From assembly GCF_001311885.1 (NCBI RefSeq), contig NZ_BBCE01000001.1, forward strand, positions 156,487 through 220,486: a stretch of DNA of 64,000 nt, read 5' to 3'. The notes beneath the pieces are model-generated. The model worked only from the letters and a program-made list of their open reading frames with translations. It was not told the origin of the DNA and did not search any database. The DNA comes from Syntrophomonas palmitatica JCM 14374. GTDB lineage: Bacteria > Bacillota > Syntrophomonadia > Syntrophomonadales > Syntrophomonadaceae. This document shows, one piece after another, positions 29,577 through 38,239 of the stretch (the first letter of the stretch is position 1; the number at the start of each line of letters is the position of its first letter). Position numbers and translations under genes: made by a program.

Positions 29577-30949
29577 TCATTGATTCTGCTCCAAAACCCT
29601 ATACAGATCAGTAAAGCCTGTTCCTATCCGCCAGAAGGATACACCCCCGAGATTACTGGCGGCGGCCTGTTCCCATTTGGCCTTCAGGCTCTGTTCATTC
29701 TCCATCCAGATATCGTGTTTAATCCCATTTTCATCCCAATACACATAATGAGGGCTCATGGTTTCCTGATCAAAATCTGCGGTTACCTGGTAGCGGTTCA
29801 TTATATCGGCCAGTTTTTTCGCGGTTACGGTAGCGGCATTAGCCCCTTGCGGCCAATTATAACCGTATGTAGGCATACCCAGTAAAATCTTTTCCCGGGG
29901 AATACAAGAGCACATATAGCTAACTACATCTTTAACCCACCACAGGGGAGCCACCGCTCCGGCCGAACTGGTGGCATAGTGATAATCGTAGGCCATAACC
30001 ACAACCCGGTCAGCAATCTTGCCAATCCTGGCATACTCGTAGGGAGTAGCCCAACGGTCCTTGCTGGTGCGGGCAAACACGGCAACTGACAAGGTTTTGT
30101 TACCCAGAGAGTTTTTTAATTCCTGCAAAAAATTCGTAAATAAATTCGCATCCGCAGAACCCATCAACTCAAAATCGATATTAACCCCGTCATAGCCGTT
30201 GCGGTTAACCTCATCCAAGAGGTTGCTGATAAGCAAGGCACGGTTCTTCGGCTGGGACAGCAGTTCATGCAGAGGATCTTTGCCCATCAAGACAACGCTG
30301 GCATGCGTTTTTAGACCCTGCTGCCGGGCCAGGGCCAGCATACCCGCATAATCATCCTTATATTCATAACTCAAATGTCCCTGGGGATCAGTCTTAAACC
30401 AGCGAAACGCTACATCGGTAAAAAGATGTGCATTACTCAGCAGTTCTTCCCGGGCCGCAGATAGTAATAAGCTAAGACCTCCAGTTTGCCAGGCATATTT
30501 ATCTCCACCTGCCACAAAGCCTGATTCCAATACACGCTGGCACCGAGACTTTCGCTTAAGAAGCGCAGGGGAATATAAGTGCGATTGTTAAAAATGTACG
30601 GCGGGGAATCAAAATATACGTCTTTTCCATCAACTCGAGCCGTACGGTTGCCGATATACATTTCTATGTATTTTCCCCGGCAGTCCAGGGCAACCTTTTG
30701 CTGTGCCGCATCCCAGTACACCTGACCCCGCAAGGCCTCATCCTCAATCACAAAGCGCAGCGGCACCATGACACGATCATTGGCAATCTGGGGCGGGGTT
30801 TCAAATTGGCGCAGCCTGCCGTTGATAGAGACTTTAGGGTCTGCTGCTCCTTGCGCGTTTTCAGTTGCATATGTACAGGCCCAGAAGAGACTCAGGGCCA
30901 AGATTATAATAACCGGCCCTAACCGGTATCTCCCTTTCAATAACTTCAC
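29577..30949 (-). CDS. Spore/wall-type GH18 glycosidase with N-terminal copper-amine-oxidase-like repeats, frame interrupted near 30458
   Basis: 457 aa after restoring one base in CGGCCCGGGAAGAAC (LEVLAYYYLRPG then EELLSNAHLF). An N-terminal signal peptide (VIIILALSLFWAC) precedes two stalk motifs of the copper amine oxidase N-terminal type: DRVMVPLRFVIEDEALRG and NRTYIPLRFLSESLGASVYW. The GH18 domain follows, with DGVNIDFELMG (catalytic Glu about residue 257) and MAYDYHYATSSAGA. It resembles YaaH/SleL-type N-acetylglucosaminidases that act on spore cortex or peptidoglycan. Chitinase activity is less likely. Confidence 0.87.
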
Positions 30950-31050
30950 CTCTTAAACTATTAAATTTATACAGGCAGTAAATATTATAATTAAAACCTA
31001 TTCTCTGCAAATCCGGTGAATCCTTGAAGCAAATTATGGAAGGGAGAAAA

Positions 31051-31107
31051 CTGTGGGGACGGTCTTTTAAACATGGCTTTGCCGTGTTAAAAAGACCGTC
31101 CCCACGA
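31051..31107. repeat. REP-like palindrome
   Basis: GTGGGGACGGTCTTTTAA ... TTAAAAAGACCGTCCCCAC with an inner CA-TGGC/GCCGTG pairing gives a near-perfect long hairpin between convergently unrelated genes. The GTGGGGACGGT word is typical of the REP-like palindromes dispersed in clostridial genomes and often mobilised by IS200-like REP transposases; none is encoded here. No T-tract follows, so it is not a plain terminator. Confidence 0.7.
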
Positions 31108-31148
31108 CACATCTGTGTTGAATGGTCCCCTTTTCACTTGGTTTTACT

Positions 31149-31346
31149 CTAGTTTATGAATCTACGCTTAGGAAACAGAACCTCCAGATCTTCCAAAGGC
31201 ATGTGCACCATATTCTCCTGGCTGACTATAGCGAGTATGGCCATTTCTTCGCCACTGTATTCCTCGCTGTAGAAACCCAGCACACATACGGTCATCATTA
31301 CCCCATCCAGGTAGATAGAAAAGAGGTCCCCCTTATTCACCTTCAT
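31149..31346 (-). CDS. Small protein of unknown function, 65 aa
   Basis: Starts with ATG at 31346, inside the last 14 nt of the amidohydrolase gene, so translation is probably coupled. Sequence KVNKGDLFSIYLDGVMMTV, then VLGFYSEEYSGEEMAILAIV and LEDLEVLFPKRRF; it looks like a small beta-barrel (SH3-like). I do not recognise a family. The convincing overlap and lack of another frame favour a true gene. Confidence 0.55.
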   Translation of the reverse strand: MKVNKGDLFSIYLDGVMMTVCVLGFYSEEYSGEEMAILAIVSQENMVHMPLEDLEVLFPKRRFIN

Positions 31347-32478
31347 CCCTCCAAATTAAGCCGTCAACCATGGCCATCTTAACCCGGGAACGAAAATCGA
31401 AGGGATGGCCGTCAAATATAACCAGGTCTGCCTTTTTCCCTGTCTGCAGACTGCCAAGTTCATCATCCAGTCTTATAATTTTAGCGGCATTACTGGTCAG
31501 GGCTGCCAAAGCCAGGTTTTCATCCAAACCTTCCCTAACGGTCAGGGCCGCACATACCCGCAGATGTTCGATAGGTATTACCGGATGATCGGTTATGAGG
31601 CAGAACTCTACGCCTCTCTCTGCCAGGAGGCGGGCATTGCGAAACGCGACTTCCTTCATTTCCACCTTGGCACGATTGGTCAGAAGCGGCCCCAGGCATA
31701 CAGGTATCTCCCTTTTCACCAGTTCATCAGCTATCAAATGAGCTTCGGTGCCATGCTGAATAACCAGTTTGAACCCAAATTCATCCCTGATGCGTATCGC
31801 GGTCATAATATCATCAGCGCGATGGGCGTGAAGCAAAAGCGGCATTTCATGTTTCAAAACCCTGAACAATGGCTGCTGCTTGTAATAATCCTTGTTATCT
31901 TTTTCATCCTTTTCCAGTGCCCGGGCCGCGTTATAAAAAGATTCCCGCAGCAAACTGGCGCTGGCCATCCTGGTCATCGGGGTTTTCTTCTGTCCTGCAT
32001 AAACCCGTTTAGGATTTTCTCCCAGGGCCGCTTTCAAACCCCAGGGGTTCCGGTCTGCCATAGCCGCCGCAGTTGGAGCCAGGTGTTTGAGAAGAACCGC
32101 CTGACCACCAATTATATTAGCGCTGCCCGGCATACTCATAGAACGGGTGACTCCTCCCCGGAGAGCGTCCCTGAACGCTAAATCAGCGCAATTAACTCCA
32201 TCCACAGCCTGCAAATGCGGGGTAAGCGGGTCGCTGACTTCGTTTACATCATCGCCTTCCACGCGGTAAATTTCTTCTTCCAGGCCAATATGGGTATGGG
32301 CGTCAATAAAGCCTGGGGTTATCCATTTGCCGCTGGCATCGATGATTTCACATCCCGCAGGCAAGCGATGTTTACCGGACACCGCCTTTATAATGTCATT
32401 CTCAATCAGGATAATCCCATTATCAATGGTTTTGCCCTGGTTCATGGTAATTATTTTGCCGCCTTTAATTGCTATCAT
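31333..32478 (-). CDS. Amidohydrolase (imidazolonepropionase-like, COG1228)
   Basis: 381 aa metal-dependent TIM-barrel hydrolase. N-terminal beta-sandwich, then GFIDAHTHIGLEEE (HxH metal motif), LLHAHRADDI and VIQHGTEAHLI with further His ligands, EFCLITDHPVIP with the catalytic Asp, and a C-terminal GSLQTGKKADLVIFDGHPFD. No internal carboxylysine is obvious. The substrate is unknown; deamination or ring opening of a cyclic amide is a family-level expectation. ATG at 32478. Confidence 0.85.
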   Translation of the reverse strand: MIAIKGGKIITMNQGKTIDNGIILIENDIIKAVSGKHRLPAGCEIIDASGKWITPGFIDAHTHIGLEEEIYRVEGDDVNEVSDPLTPHLQAVDGVNCADLAFRDALRGGVTRSMSMPGSANIIGGQAVLLKHLAPTAAAMADRNPWGLKAALGENPKRVYAGQKKTPMTRMASASLLRESFYNAARALEKDEKDNKDYYKQQPLFRVLKHEMPLLLHAHRADDIMTAIRIRDEFGFKLVIQHGTEAHLIADELVKREIPVCLGPLLTNRAKVEMKEVAFRNARLLAERGVEFCLITDHPVIPIEHLRVCAALTVREGLDENLALAALTSNAAKIIRLDDELGSLQTGKKADLVIFDGHPFDFRSRVKMAMVDGLIWRDEGE

Positions 32479-32547
32479 CGCAGTTCTCCCCTTACATCAA
32501 TATCTTATGACAAGGCTTACCCATCTGTTCACGGGTAATTCTACCTG

Positions 32548-33246
32548 TTATCTATGCATATACCTCCTGGCGGCATCAACCAGAGCCTGAAAAAGCCGCG
32601 CGGAATATTCGTCAGCCAAACATTCAGGATGCCACTGCACCCCTAACAGGAACAGGTTTAAACTGCCCTCAACAGCTTCAACTGTTCCATCCAAAGCCTG
32701 GGCGCTTATTATGAGATTCTGACCCGCTTGTTTTACGGCCTGGTGATGAAAACTGTTAACCCTTATATTTTCAGCCGCAAACAGGTTGGCCAGGATTGAA
32801 CCTGATGCTATTAATATATCATGAAAGGGATAATTCCTGGGGGCTTTTTGACAATGAGCCAGTGAACCGGTAATGTGCTGGTATAAGCTGCCCCCGGCGG
32901 CTACATTTATTACCTGGCATCCCCTGCATATACCCATGAGCGGTACATCCCGCTCGATTAAAGTACGGGCCAATGCCAGTTCGAAGGTATCGCGCCGGGG
33001 ATTAATTTCCCCCTGCTCATTTCCGGGCAATTCCCCCCAGTAAAAGGGATCAATATCACCGCCCCCGGAAAGGATAAAGCCGTGACAATAACCAATGTAA
33101 TCCTCCAGCAAACCTAATTCATCTGCGGGCGGTATTATTAATGCTACTCCGCCAGCCGCGTGAACAGCGCTGACATAATAATCGCGCAGGGTATAATCAT
33201 TATCCTCCATTTGATAATCAGCCGTTATACCAATTTTGGGCCGCAT
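32548..33246 (-). CDS. Class I glutamine amidotransferase-like peptidase (gamma-glutamyl-GABA hydrolase type)
   Basis: 232 aa. PKIGITADYQMEDNDYTLRDYYVSAVHAAGG at N-terminus is shared with PuuD/YvdE-type proteins; GGGDIDPFYWGE is the family oxyanion region, GICRGCQVINVAAGGSLYQHI contains the nucleophile Cys, and GVQWHPE the His/Glu. It hydrolyses a gamma-glutamyl amide in known relatives. It ends 69 nt before the amidohydrolase start, same strand. Confidence 0.87.
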   Translation of the reverse strand: MRPKIGITADYQMEDNDYTLRDYYVSAVHAAGGVALIIPPADELGLLEDYIGYCHGFILSGGGDIDPFYWGELPGNEQGEINPRRDTFELALARTLIERDVPLMGICRGCQVINVAAGGSLYQHITGSLAHCQKAPRNYPFHDILIASGSILANLFAAENIRVNSFHHQAVKQAGQNLIISAQALDGTVEAVEGSLNLFLLGVQWHPECLADEYSARLFQALVDAARRYMHR

Positions 33247-33279
33247 TCTCCCACCCCAATGTTTTTATTAACAATATAG

Positions 33280-33310
33280 AAAGGCAGGTTCCGCAATAGA
33301 ACCTGCCTTT
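33280..33310 (-). terminator. Intrinsic terminator after ndoA
   Basis: AAAGGCAGGTT / AACCTGCCTTT hairpin, followed on the minus strand by TCTATATTG; 35 nt beyond the ndoA stop. The T-tract is weak. Confidence 0.6.
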
Positions 33311-33344
33311 TATGCTACCTTATTTTGCTATGTAGCTATGTAGC

Positions 33345-33692
33345 TCAGATTTCCTCCAGGCCCATACTGATCTTTAAAGCCTGGTCCACTTTGTCCATGG
33401 TTTCATGGCTCAAGGCGGCGATGCGCTGTTTCAGCCTGCTTTTGTCAATGGTTCGAATCTGTTCGGCCAGAATAACCGAATCCCTTTCTAGTCCATAGCT
33501 TTTGGCGTCTAATTCCACATGAGTCGGCAGTTTGGCCTTGTTGATCTGCGATGTAATAGCCAGTATTATCGTTGTGGGGCTGTACTGGTTGCCGATATCA
33601 TTTTGCACAACCAGCACCGGTCTGATTCCACCCTGTTCAGAACCTATTACAGGGTTTAACTGGGCAAAATATATTTCGCCTCTTTTGATCAT
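33345..33692 (-). CDS. ndoA: Type II toxin endoribonuclease EndoA (MazF family)
   Basis: 115 aa. [31 protein letters not shown] is the MazF/EndoA signature (catalytic Arg in GGIRPV), and [17 protein letters not shown] with [15 protein letters not shown] complete the fold. It cleaves mRNA at short motifs (UACAU in B. subtilis; specificity here unknown). It follows its antitoxin by 34 nt, itself behind alr, as in Bacillus. Confidence 0.95.
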   Translation of the reverse strand: MIKRGEIYFAQLNPVIGSEQGGIRPVLVVQNDIGNQYSPTTIILAITSQINKAKLPTHVELDAKSYGLERDSVILAEQIRTIDKSRLKQRIAALSHETMDKVDQALKISMGLEEI

Positions 33693-33726
33693 TCAGATTA
33701 TCACTCCAAAAGTTTTTCTATGCAGT

Positions 33727-33969
33727 TTACATGGGCCTCTTCTTCCCATACATGCTTTCGCCGGCTATACCCAGATTAATTTCCGCCATTTCCAGGTATC
33801 CCTTTTTCATGTATTCTATTTTCAATTTCCTTTTCCGCTCCCCAAGATAAAATCCTAAAGCCTCTCGTACAAGCTGGCTGCGATTTTTGCTTTCCAGAAT
33901 CACCATATCATCAACTTCACAGAGGAGGTTTTCCGGGACCGTTATGATAATCCTTTTCGAGGCTGGCAA
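33727..33969 (-). CDS. ndoAI: Antitoxin EndoAI (ribbon-helix-helix)
   Basis: 80 aa from the TTG at 33969, which has GGAGG 8 nt upstream; the ATG at 34029 would need a non-homologous leader. SKRIIITVPENLLCEVDDMV is the ribbon strand and first helix; NRSQLVREALGFYLGERKR the second; the C-terminal MKKGYLEMAEINLGIA matches the toxin-binding tail of Bacillus EndoAI. It neutralises the toxin and probably autoregulates. Confidence 0.87.
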   Translation of the reverse strand: MPASKRIIITVPENLLCEVDDMVILESKNRSQLVREALGFYLGERKRKLKIEYMKKGYLEMAEINLGIAGESMYGKKRPM

Positions 33970-34058
33970 AATGAGCACCTCCACACATATATATACCGTC
34001 AGGTTTATTATAATGAATGAGCTTGCCAACCCGCAAATCCAATAATTACATTAAGCCT

Positions 34059-35180
34059 TTAACCCTTGAATGTTCGGGCTACTCTGGGGCTCAGTGAACA
34101 AATCACCTCATAATTAATGGTCCCGATAATGGCCGCCAGGTCGTCTGCAGTGACCCCGTCTTCCTCACGGCCAAATAGTATAACTTCATCTCCTGCCTGA
34201 ATTCCCTCTACCCCACTGACATCAAACATACACTGATCCATACATACGGTTCCAATTAAAGGAACTTTTTGCCCTCTGACCACCGCCCAGGCCCGGTTGG
34301 ATAAGAGTCGGCTGTAGCCATCGGCATAACCTATCGGTACTGTAGCTACCCGAGTCTCACCCTGACAATAGTACGTGCGCCCGTAGCTTACCGGACAACC
34401 ACCAGGAAGCACCTTTACGAAACTAATCCTGCTTTTTAAAGTCATGGCCGGAATCAGATCGAAACGCTGCCGGGCTACAACTGGCGAAGGATTTAGTCCA
34501 TACAGTACAATACCGGCTCTGACCAGATTGAAAACGGCTTCAGGATAGCGGAAAACCGCGGCGCTGTTAGCGCAATGCTTTATTGGGATTGACACTCCGC
34601 GGCTATCAAGTTCGCCAATTAACCCCGCAAACTGCTCAAGCTGCTGCCTGGTAAAACTTTCATCTTCAGCGTCCGCTTCTGCGAAATGAGTAAATATGCC
34701 CTCCAGTTCAACACCTTGCAAACGGCTGATTTGTATGATCTGTTCCAGGCTTTCCTCGCTTACAGCAAATCCCAAACGGCCCATTCCGGTATCAACCTTC
34801 AAATGCACCCGCGCTTTGCTCCCCAATGCCAGCGCCGCTTCTGAAAAGGCTTGCGCCGAATCCAGTGTGAATATGCAGGTTCTTACCCCCGCCTTGATTG
34901 CTGCCGTGGCGTATCCCTCGGGGATATGGCCCAGGACTAAAACCGGGGCTTCAAGTTTAGATTCTTTTAATTCCAGAGCTTCCTGCAAGCTGGCTACCCC
35001 GAAGTAGTCTATACCTGCCTCCTGACAGGCCCGGCTGACTTCCAGAACACCATGCCCGTAGGCGTTGGCTTTGACTACCGCCATAACCCCGGCATCACCT
35101 GCCGCTTTGCGTATGGTCTTCAGGTTGTGTTTGATAGCTGTTAAATCTATTTCTGCCCAGGTTGGCCTGCTATTATCCAT
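34059..35180 (-). CDS. alr: Alanine racemase
   Basis: 373 aa PLP enzyme making D-Ala for peptidoglycan. The PLP Lys lies in VVKANAYGHG, the Arg/His region in HLKVDTGMGRLGF, catalytic Tyr in VPIGYADGYSRLLSN and the second-domain motif is GTVCMDQCMFDVSG. ATG at 35180 overlaps the CBS gene by 8 nt. Followed by ndoAI-ndoA. Confidence 0.97.
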   Translation of the reverse strand: MDNSRPTWAEIDLTAIKHNLKTIRKAAGDAGVMAVVKANAYGHGVLEVSRACQEAGIDYFGVASLQEALELKESKLEAPVLVLGHIPEGYATAAIKAGVRTCIFTLDSAQAFSEAALALGSKARVHLKVDTGMGRLGFAVSEESLEQIIQISRLQGVELEGIFTHFAEADAEDESFTRQQLEQFAGLIGELDSRGVSIPIKHCANSAAVFRYPEAVFNLVRAGIVLYGLNPSPVVARQRFDLIPAMTLKSRISFVKVLPGGCPVSYGRTYYCQGETRVATVPIGYADGYSRLLSNRAWAVVRGQKVPLIGTVCMDQCMFDVSGVEGIQAGDEVILFGREEDGVTADDLAAIIGTINYEVICSLSPRVARTFKG

Positions 35181-35628
35181 TTGTTTTCACCAGAGACTTT
35201 AAAATATCATTACGGGTGATAATTCCCACCAGTTTTCCGTTCCTTAATACCGGAACCCGGTTGATGCCCCGGCTCTGCATAAGCTCCACTATTTTGCTGA
35301 CCGGAGTATCTTCCTCTACAGCCTGTATTTTAGTATTCATAACATCTTTCACCCGGGAAGCGGTATATTTTTTTAAATCATTATTAAAGCGCAAAGGATT
35401 TTCCAGGAAGATAATGCTGTCAAACAGGGTTACATAAAACGGAACCTTTAATTCACTGGCCTTGATCATCAAGTCCTTTTCGGTAATAATGCCCAGAACA
35501 TGCCCCTGCTGGTTAACTACCGGAATGCCGCTGATTTTGTTTTCCAGCATCAAACGGGTTACTTCTTCTATTTTCTCCTCTGGATGCGCGGTTATAACCT
35601 CACGCGTCATAATATCTCGCGCCAGCAT
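35173..35628 (-). CDS. CBS-domain pair protein
   Basis: 151 aa with two CBS motifs: the first from ARDIMTREVITAHPEEKIEE to GIITEKDLMIKA, the second from VKDVMNTKIQAVEED to LVGIITRNDILKSL. Stand-alone CBS proteins bind adenine nucleotides and regulate partners; the partner is unknown. Between nnr (17 nt) and alr (overlapping). Confidence 0.9.
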   Translation of the reverse strand: MLARDIMTREVITAHPEEKIEEVTRLMLENKISGIPVVNQQGHVLGIITEKDLMIKASELKVPFYVTLFDSIIFLENPLRFNNDLKKYTASRVKDVMNTKIQAVEEDTPVSKIVELMQSRGINRVPVLRNGKLVGIITRNDILKSLVKTNG

Positions 35629-35645
35629 AATGCCACCTCCTATAT

Positions 35646-37196
35646 TTATTGTTCAAATTGTTTCAATACTTCCGGCAGGCAATTAATCAGATCACCTGCT
35701 ATCAAGCCTCTCTCACCTTTATATTCTGCCGCCTTATCTCCAGCCAGACCATGCAGATATACACCGGCACAAGCTGCCTGGTGCGGGTTCACCCCCTGGG
35801 CAATTAGTCCGGCAATTATGCCGGTCAGCACATCACCGCTGCCGGCTGTTGCCATACCCGGATTACCGGTAATATTTACATAAACCTCACCCCAGGGGTT
35901 GGCCACCACGGTCTTATTGCCTTTTAAAACTACACTAACCCCCCATTCCTTGGCCATGGTCCGGGTCAGTTGAATGCGGTCGGATTGAACCTCTTCAATG
36001 CTTTTTCCGATCAGGCGCGCCATTTCCCCGGGATGCGGGGTCAATACTATAGGTATCTGCCGGTTCTTAAGTATGCTGGTGTCTTTAGCCAGGGCATTCA
36101 GACCGTCTGCATCTATAATTACCGGGATGCCCGCCTTTTGTAAAACCGACCGCACAATGGCGCCGGCTTCAGTATAGCGGGACATTCCAGGTCCAATCGC
36201 ACAAACCGAAGCTGTCCCCAGGAGATTTTCAATGGCTGGCAGGGCTTCTAAGGCTATCGACATCTGCCCGGTTTCACTTAGGGGTGTTGTCATAACTTCA
36301 ACCATAGCGTTTTCTACTATCGGTAAAATGGATTCCGGGATAGCGGCAGTAACCAGGCCGCTGCCGCAGCGCAAAGCCGCCATGGAACTCATGATAACCG
36401 CCCCGCTCAAACCAAGCGACCCGCCCACCACCAGGGTATGACCATAGCTGCCTTTATGCGAATCAGGGTGGCGCGGATTAAGCCATGGCGCCACCATAGC
36501 CTCGTTAATAAGGTTGGTTGTTAAAGCCTGATCTTCCAGCAAGGCGCGGGGAATTGAAATATCCGCTACGCTGAGGGTCCCTACATACTCCTTCCCCGGT
36601 TCCAAAACCAGACCCACTTTAGGCAGGGCAAAACTAACCGTGTGGGCAGCCTGAATAGCTTCTCCATGCACCTTGCCCGTATCAGCTTCCACCCCCGAAG
36701 GTATATCCACAGCCACTACCGGAGCGCGGCACCAATTGACCATGCGCACCACCTGGGCTACAAAATCATTTAAGCTCCCTTTAAAGCCAATGCCGTATAT
36801 AGCATCAACTATAATATCACTGGCCAGAAGCGACAACATCAAGTTATCCAAATCAGTTTCCTCCAGCAAAGGAAAAATATCGGCTTTCATTTTAGAGAGT
36901 ATCGCAAAATTCCGGCCTGCATCAGGCGTTAATTCATTTTCATTACCCAACAGGAAAGTCTCGACCTGCGCCCCGCAATTTATAAGATGACGCGCTGCTA
37001 CCAGCCCGTCGCCGCCGTTGTTGCCTTTCCCGGCCAGGACTACAACCCGTTTGTTTCTGGGGTCGCCCAGCATTTCTTCTACAACTTCCACTACTCTTAA
37101 TCCCGCGTTTTCCATAAGAATTATGCTGGGAATATCATATTCACTGCTGGCTCTCCGGTCTATTTCTCGCATCTCCTGAGCATAAAGCAACTTCAC
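35646..37196 (-). CDS. nnr: Bifunctional NAD(P)H-hydrate epimerase / ADP-dependent dehydratase
   Basis: 516 aa. Repairs damaged NAD(P)HX. The N-terminal YjeF-type epimerase (1-215) has VVVLAGKGNNGGDGLVAARHL and VDAIYGIGFKG. The C-terminal ribokinase-like dehydratase (225-516) has HKGSYGHTLVVGGSLGLSGA, AIGPGMSR, IIDADGLNAL, VLTPHPGEMARL and TAGSGDVLTGIIAGLI. acpS ends 6 nt upstream; the pairing acpS-nnr is common in Firmicutes. Confidence 0.96.
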   Translation of the reverse strand: MKLLYAQEMREIDRRASSEYDIPSIILMENAGLRVVEVVEEMLGDPRNKRVVVLAGKGNNGGDGLVAARHLINCGAQVETFLLGNENELTPDAGRNFAILSKMKADIFPLLEETDLDNLMLSLLASDIIVDAIYGIGFKGSLNDFVAQVVRMVNWCRAPVVAVDIPSGVEADTGKVHGEAIQAAHTVSFALPKVGLVLEPGKEYVGTLSVADISIPRALLEDQALTTNLINEAMVAPWLNPRHPDSHKGSYGHTLVVGGSLGLSGAVIMSSMAALRCGSGLVTAAIPESILPIVENAMVEVMTTPLSETGQMSIALEALPAIENLLGTASVCAIGPGMSRYTEAGAIVRSVLQKAGIPVIIDADGLNALAKDTSILKNRQIPIVLTPHPGEMARLIGKSIEEVQSDRIQLTRTMAKEWGVSVVLKGNKTVVANPWGEVYVNITGNPGMATAGSGDVLTGIIAGLIAQGVNPHQAACAGVYLHGLAGDKAAEYKGERGLIAGDLINCLPEVLKQFEQ

Positions 37197-37202
37197 CGTT
37201 TA

Positions 37203-37571
37203 TCACCCCTTCTCCGCAATAAGCGCTGCTACGGCTTGATTCCTGGAATGGGACAGACTTAATGCAAAATTTCTTATGTTTGCTTGTCGGCACTTTTCCA
37301 GAGCCTGACCATGCAGCACCAGTTCAGGTTTCCCAATATTATTTACTATAACCTCTACATCTTGAAATCCTATGCCCCGACTTAAAACGGAATCAAGTTT
37401 TCTAAAGGCTTCTTTGGCGGCAAAACGTGCCGCCAAAGAAGGATAGGGATTGGCCTTGTTCATACAATAGCTTAATTCCCGTTCCGTAAACAAACGATAT
37501 AAAAATCGGGGGGTTCTCGCTGCCGCAGCCTGAATCCTGTCTATATCAATTATATCCACACCAATCAGCAT
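37203..37571 (-). CDS. acpS: Holo-[acyl-carrier-protein] synthase
   Basis: 122 aa. Transfers phosphopantetheine to ACP. IGVDIIDIDRIQAA at the N-terminus, RFAAKEAFRK (metal/CoA site) and ALSLSHSRNQAVAALIA at the C-terminus. First gene of the acpS-nnr-CBS-alr-ndoAI-ndoA run, which mirrors the B. subtilis acpS...alr-ndoAI-ndoA order. Confidence 0.96.
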   Translation of the reverse strand: MLIGVDIIDIDRIQAAAARTPRFLYRLFTERELSYCMNKANPYPSLAARFAAKEAFRKLDSVLSRGIGFQDVEVIVNNIGKPELVLHGQALEKCRQANIRNFALSLSHSRNQAVAALIAEKG

Positions 37572-37585
37572 CCCATAAACCTTCC

Positions 37586-37623
37586 TAAAAACAAAGCCTT
37601 GAAACCTTTCCTGGCCTCAAGGC
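37586..37623 (-). terminator. Intrinsic terminator after cheW
   Basis: GCCTTGA...TCAAGGC hairpin (7-bp closing stem with partly paired interior), followed on the minus strand by TTTGTTTTTAGG. It separates cheW from acpS. Confidence 0.65.
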
Positions 37624-37653
37624 ATGTATAATCATATTTAAAACCATTCCTAT

Positions 37654-38129
37654 TTATTTGACGCCTTCCAGCCCAACCAGGTCAGATTTTTCACTGTCAC
37701 TTAATATTTTATCCATATCAAGAAGAATTAACAGACGCCCGTCCAGTTTTCCTACTCCGGTCAGATATTCATCATTGATGCCCCCAATTATAGCAGGAGC
37801 AGGTTCTATGTTATCCTTTGACAACCTGAGAACTTCGCTGACTTCATCACGATAATGCCAACGGTCTGTCCCTCAACCTCAACGACTACACTGCGGGTGT
37901 CACTGGTAATTTCTGAAGCCCCCATATGGAAACGCTTTTTTAAATCAATTATGGGAATAATCTTCCCCCGCAGGTTAATGATTCCTTCCACAAAATCAGG
38001 GGCCTGAGGCAATTTTGTAGGCTTGGCCATAGTTATTATCTCCTGCACCTGGGTAATAGGAACCCCATATTCGCACATCAGTTCATTTTCCTTTAATACG
38101 AATACCACCAGTTGAATTTCATCAGCCAT
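37654..38129 (-). CDS. cheW: Chemotaxis coupling protein CheW, frame interrupted near 37855
   Basis: 158 aa after restoring one base in ATCGTGATGAAG, which gives GIIVDEVSEVLRLS. N-terminal part: IQLVVFVLKENELMCEYGVPITQVQEI, FVEGIINLRGKIIPIIDLKKRF and VVVEVEGQTVGI, all typical. Links MCP receptors to CheA. No other chemotaxis gene is in the window, so partners lie elsewhere. Confidence 0.92.
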
Positions 38130-38239
38130 ATTACTTGCCTCCCCTTACAGCTTATACTGACAACTCAATAACTTGTCGCAATAAATATATATTCAGCATA
38201 AGCTAACAATTTCCTTTAAATATTTTGCATTAACGAAAA

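Noticed and set aside
33345..33969. Toxin-antitoxin pair as sign of a mobile or defence island
   Set aside because: Conserved chromosomal synteny with alr, no mobile genes nearby, composition like neighbours.
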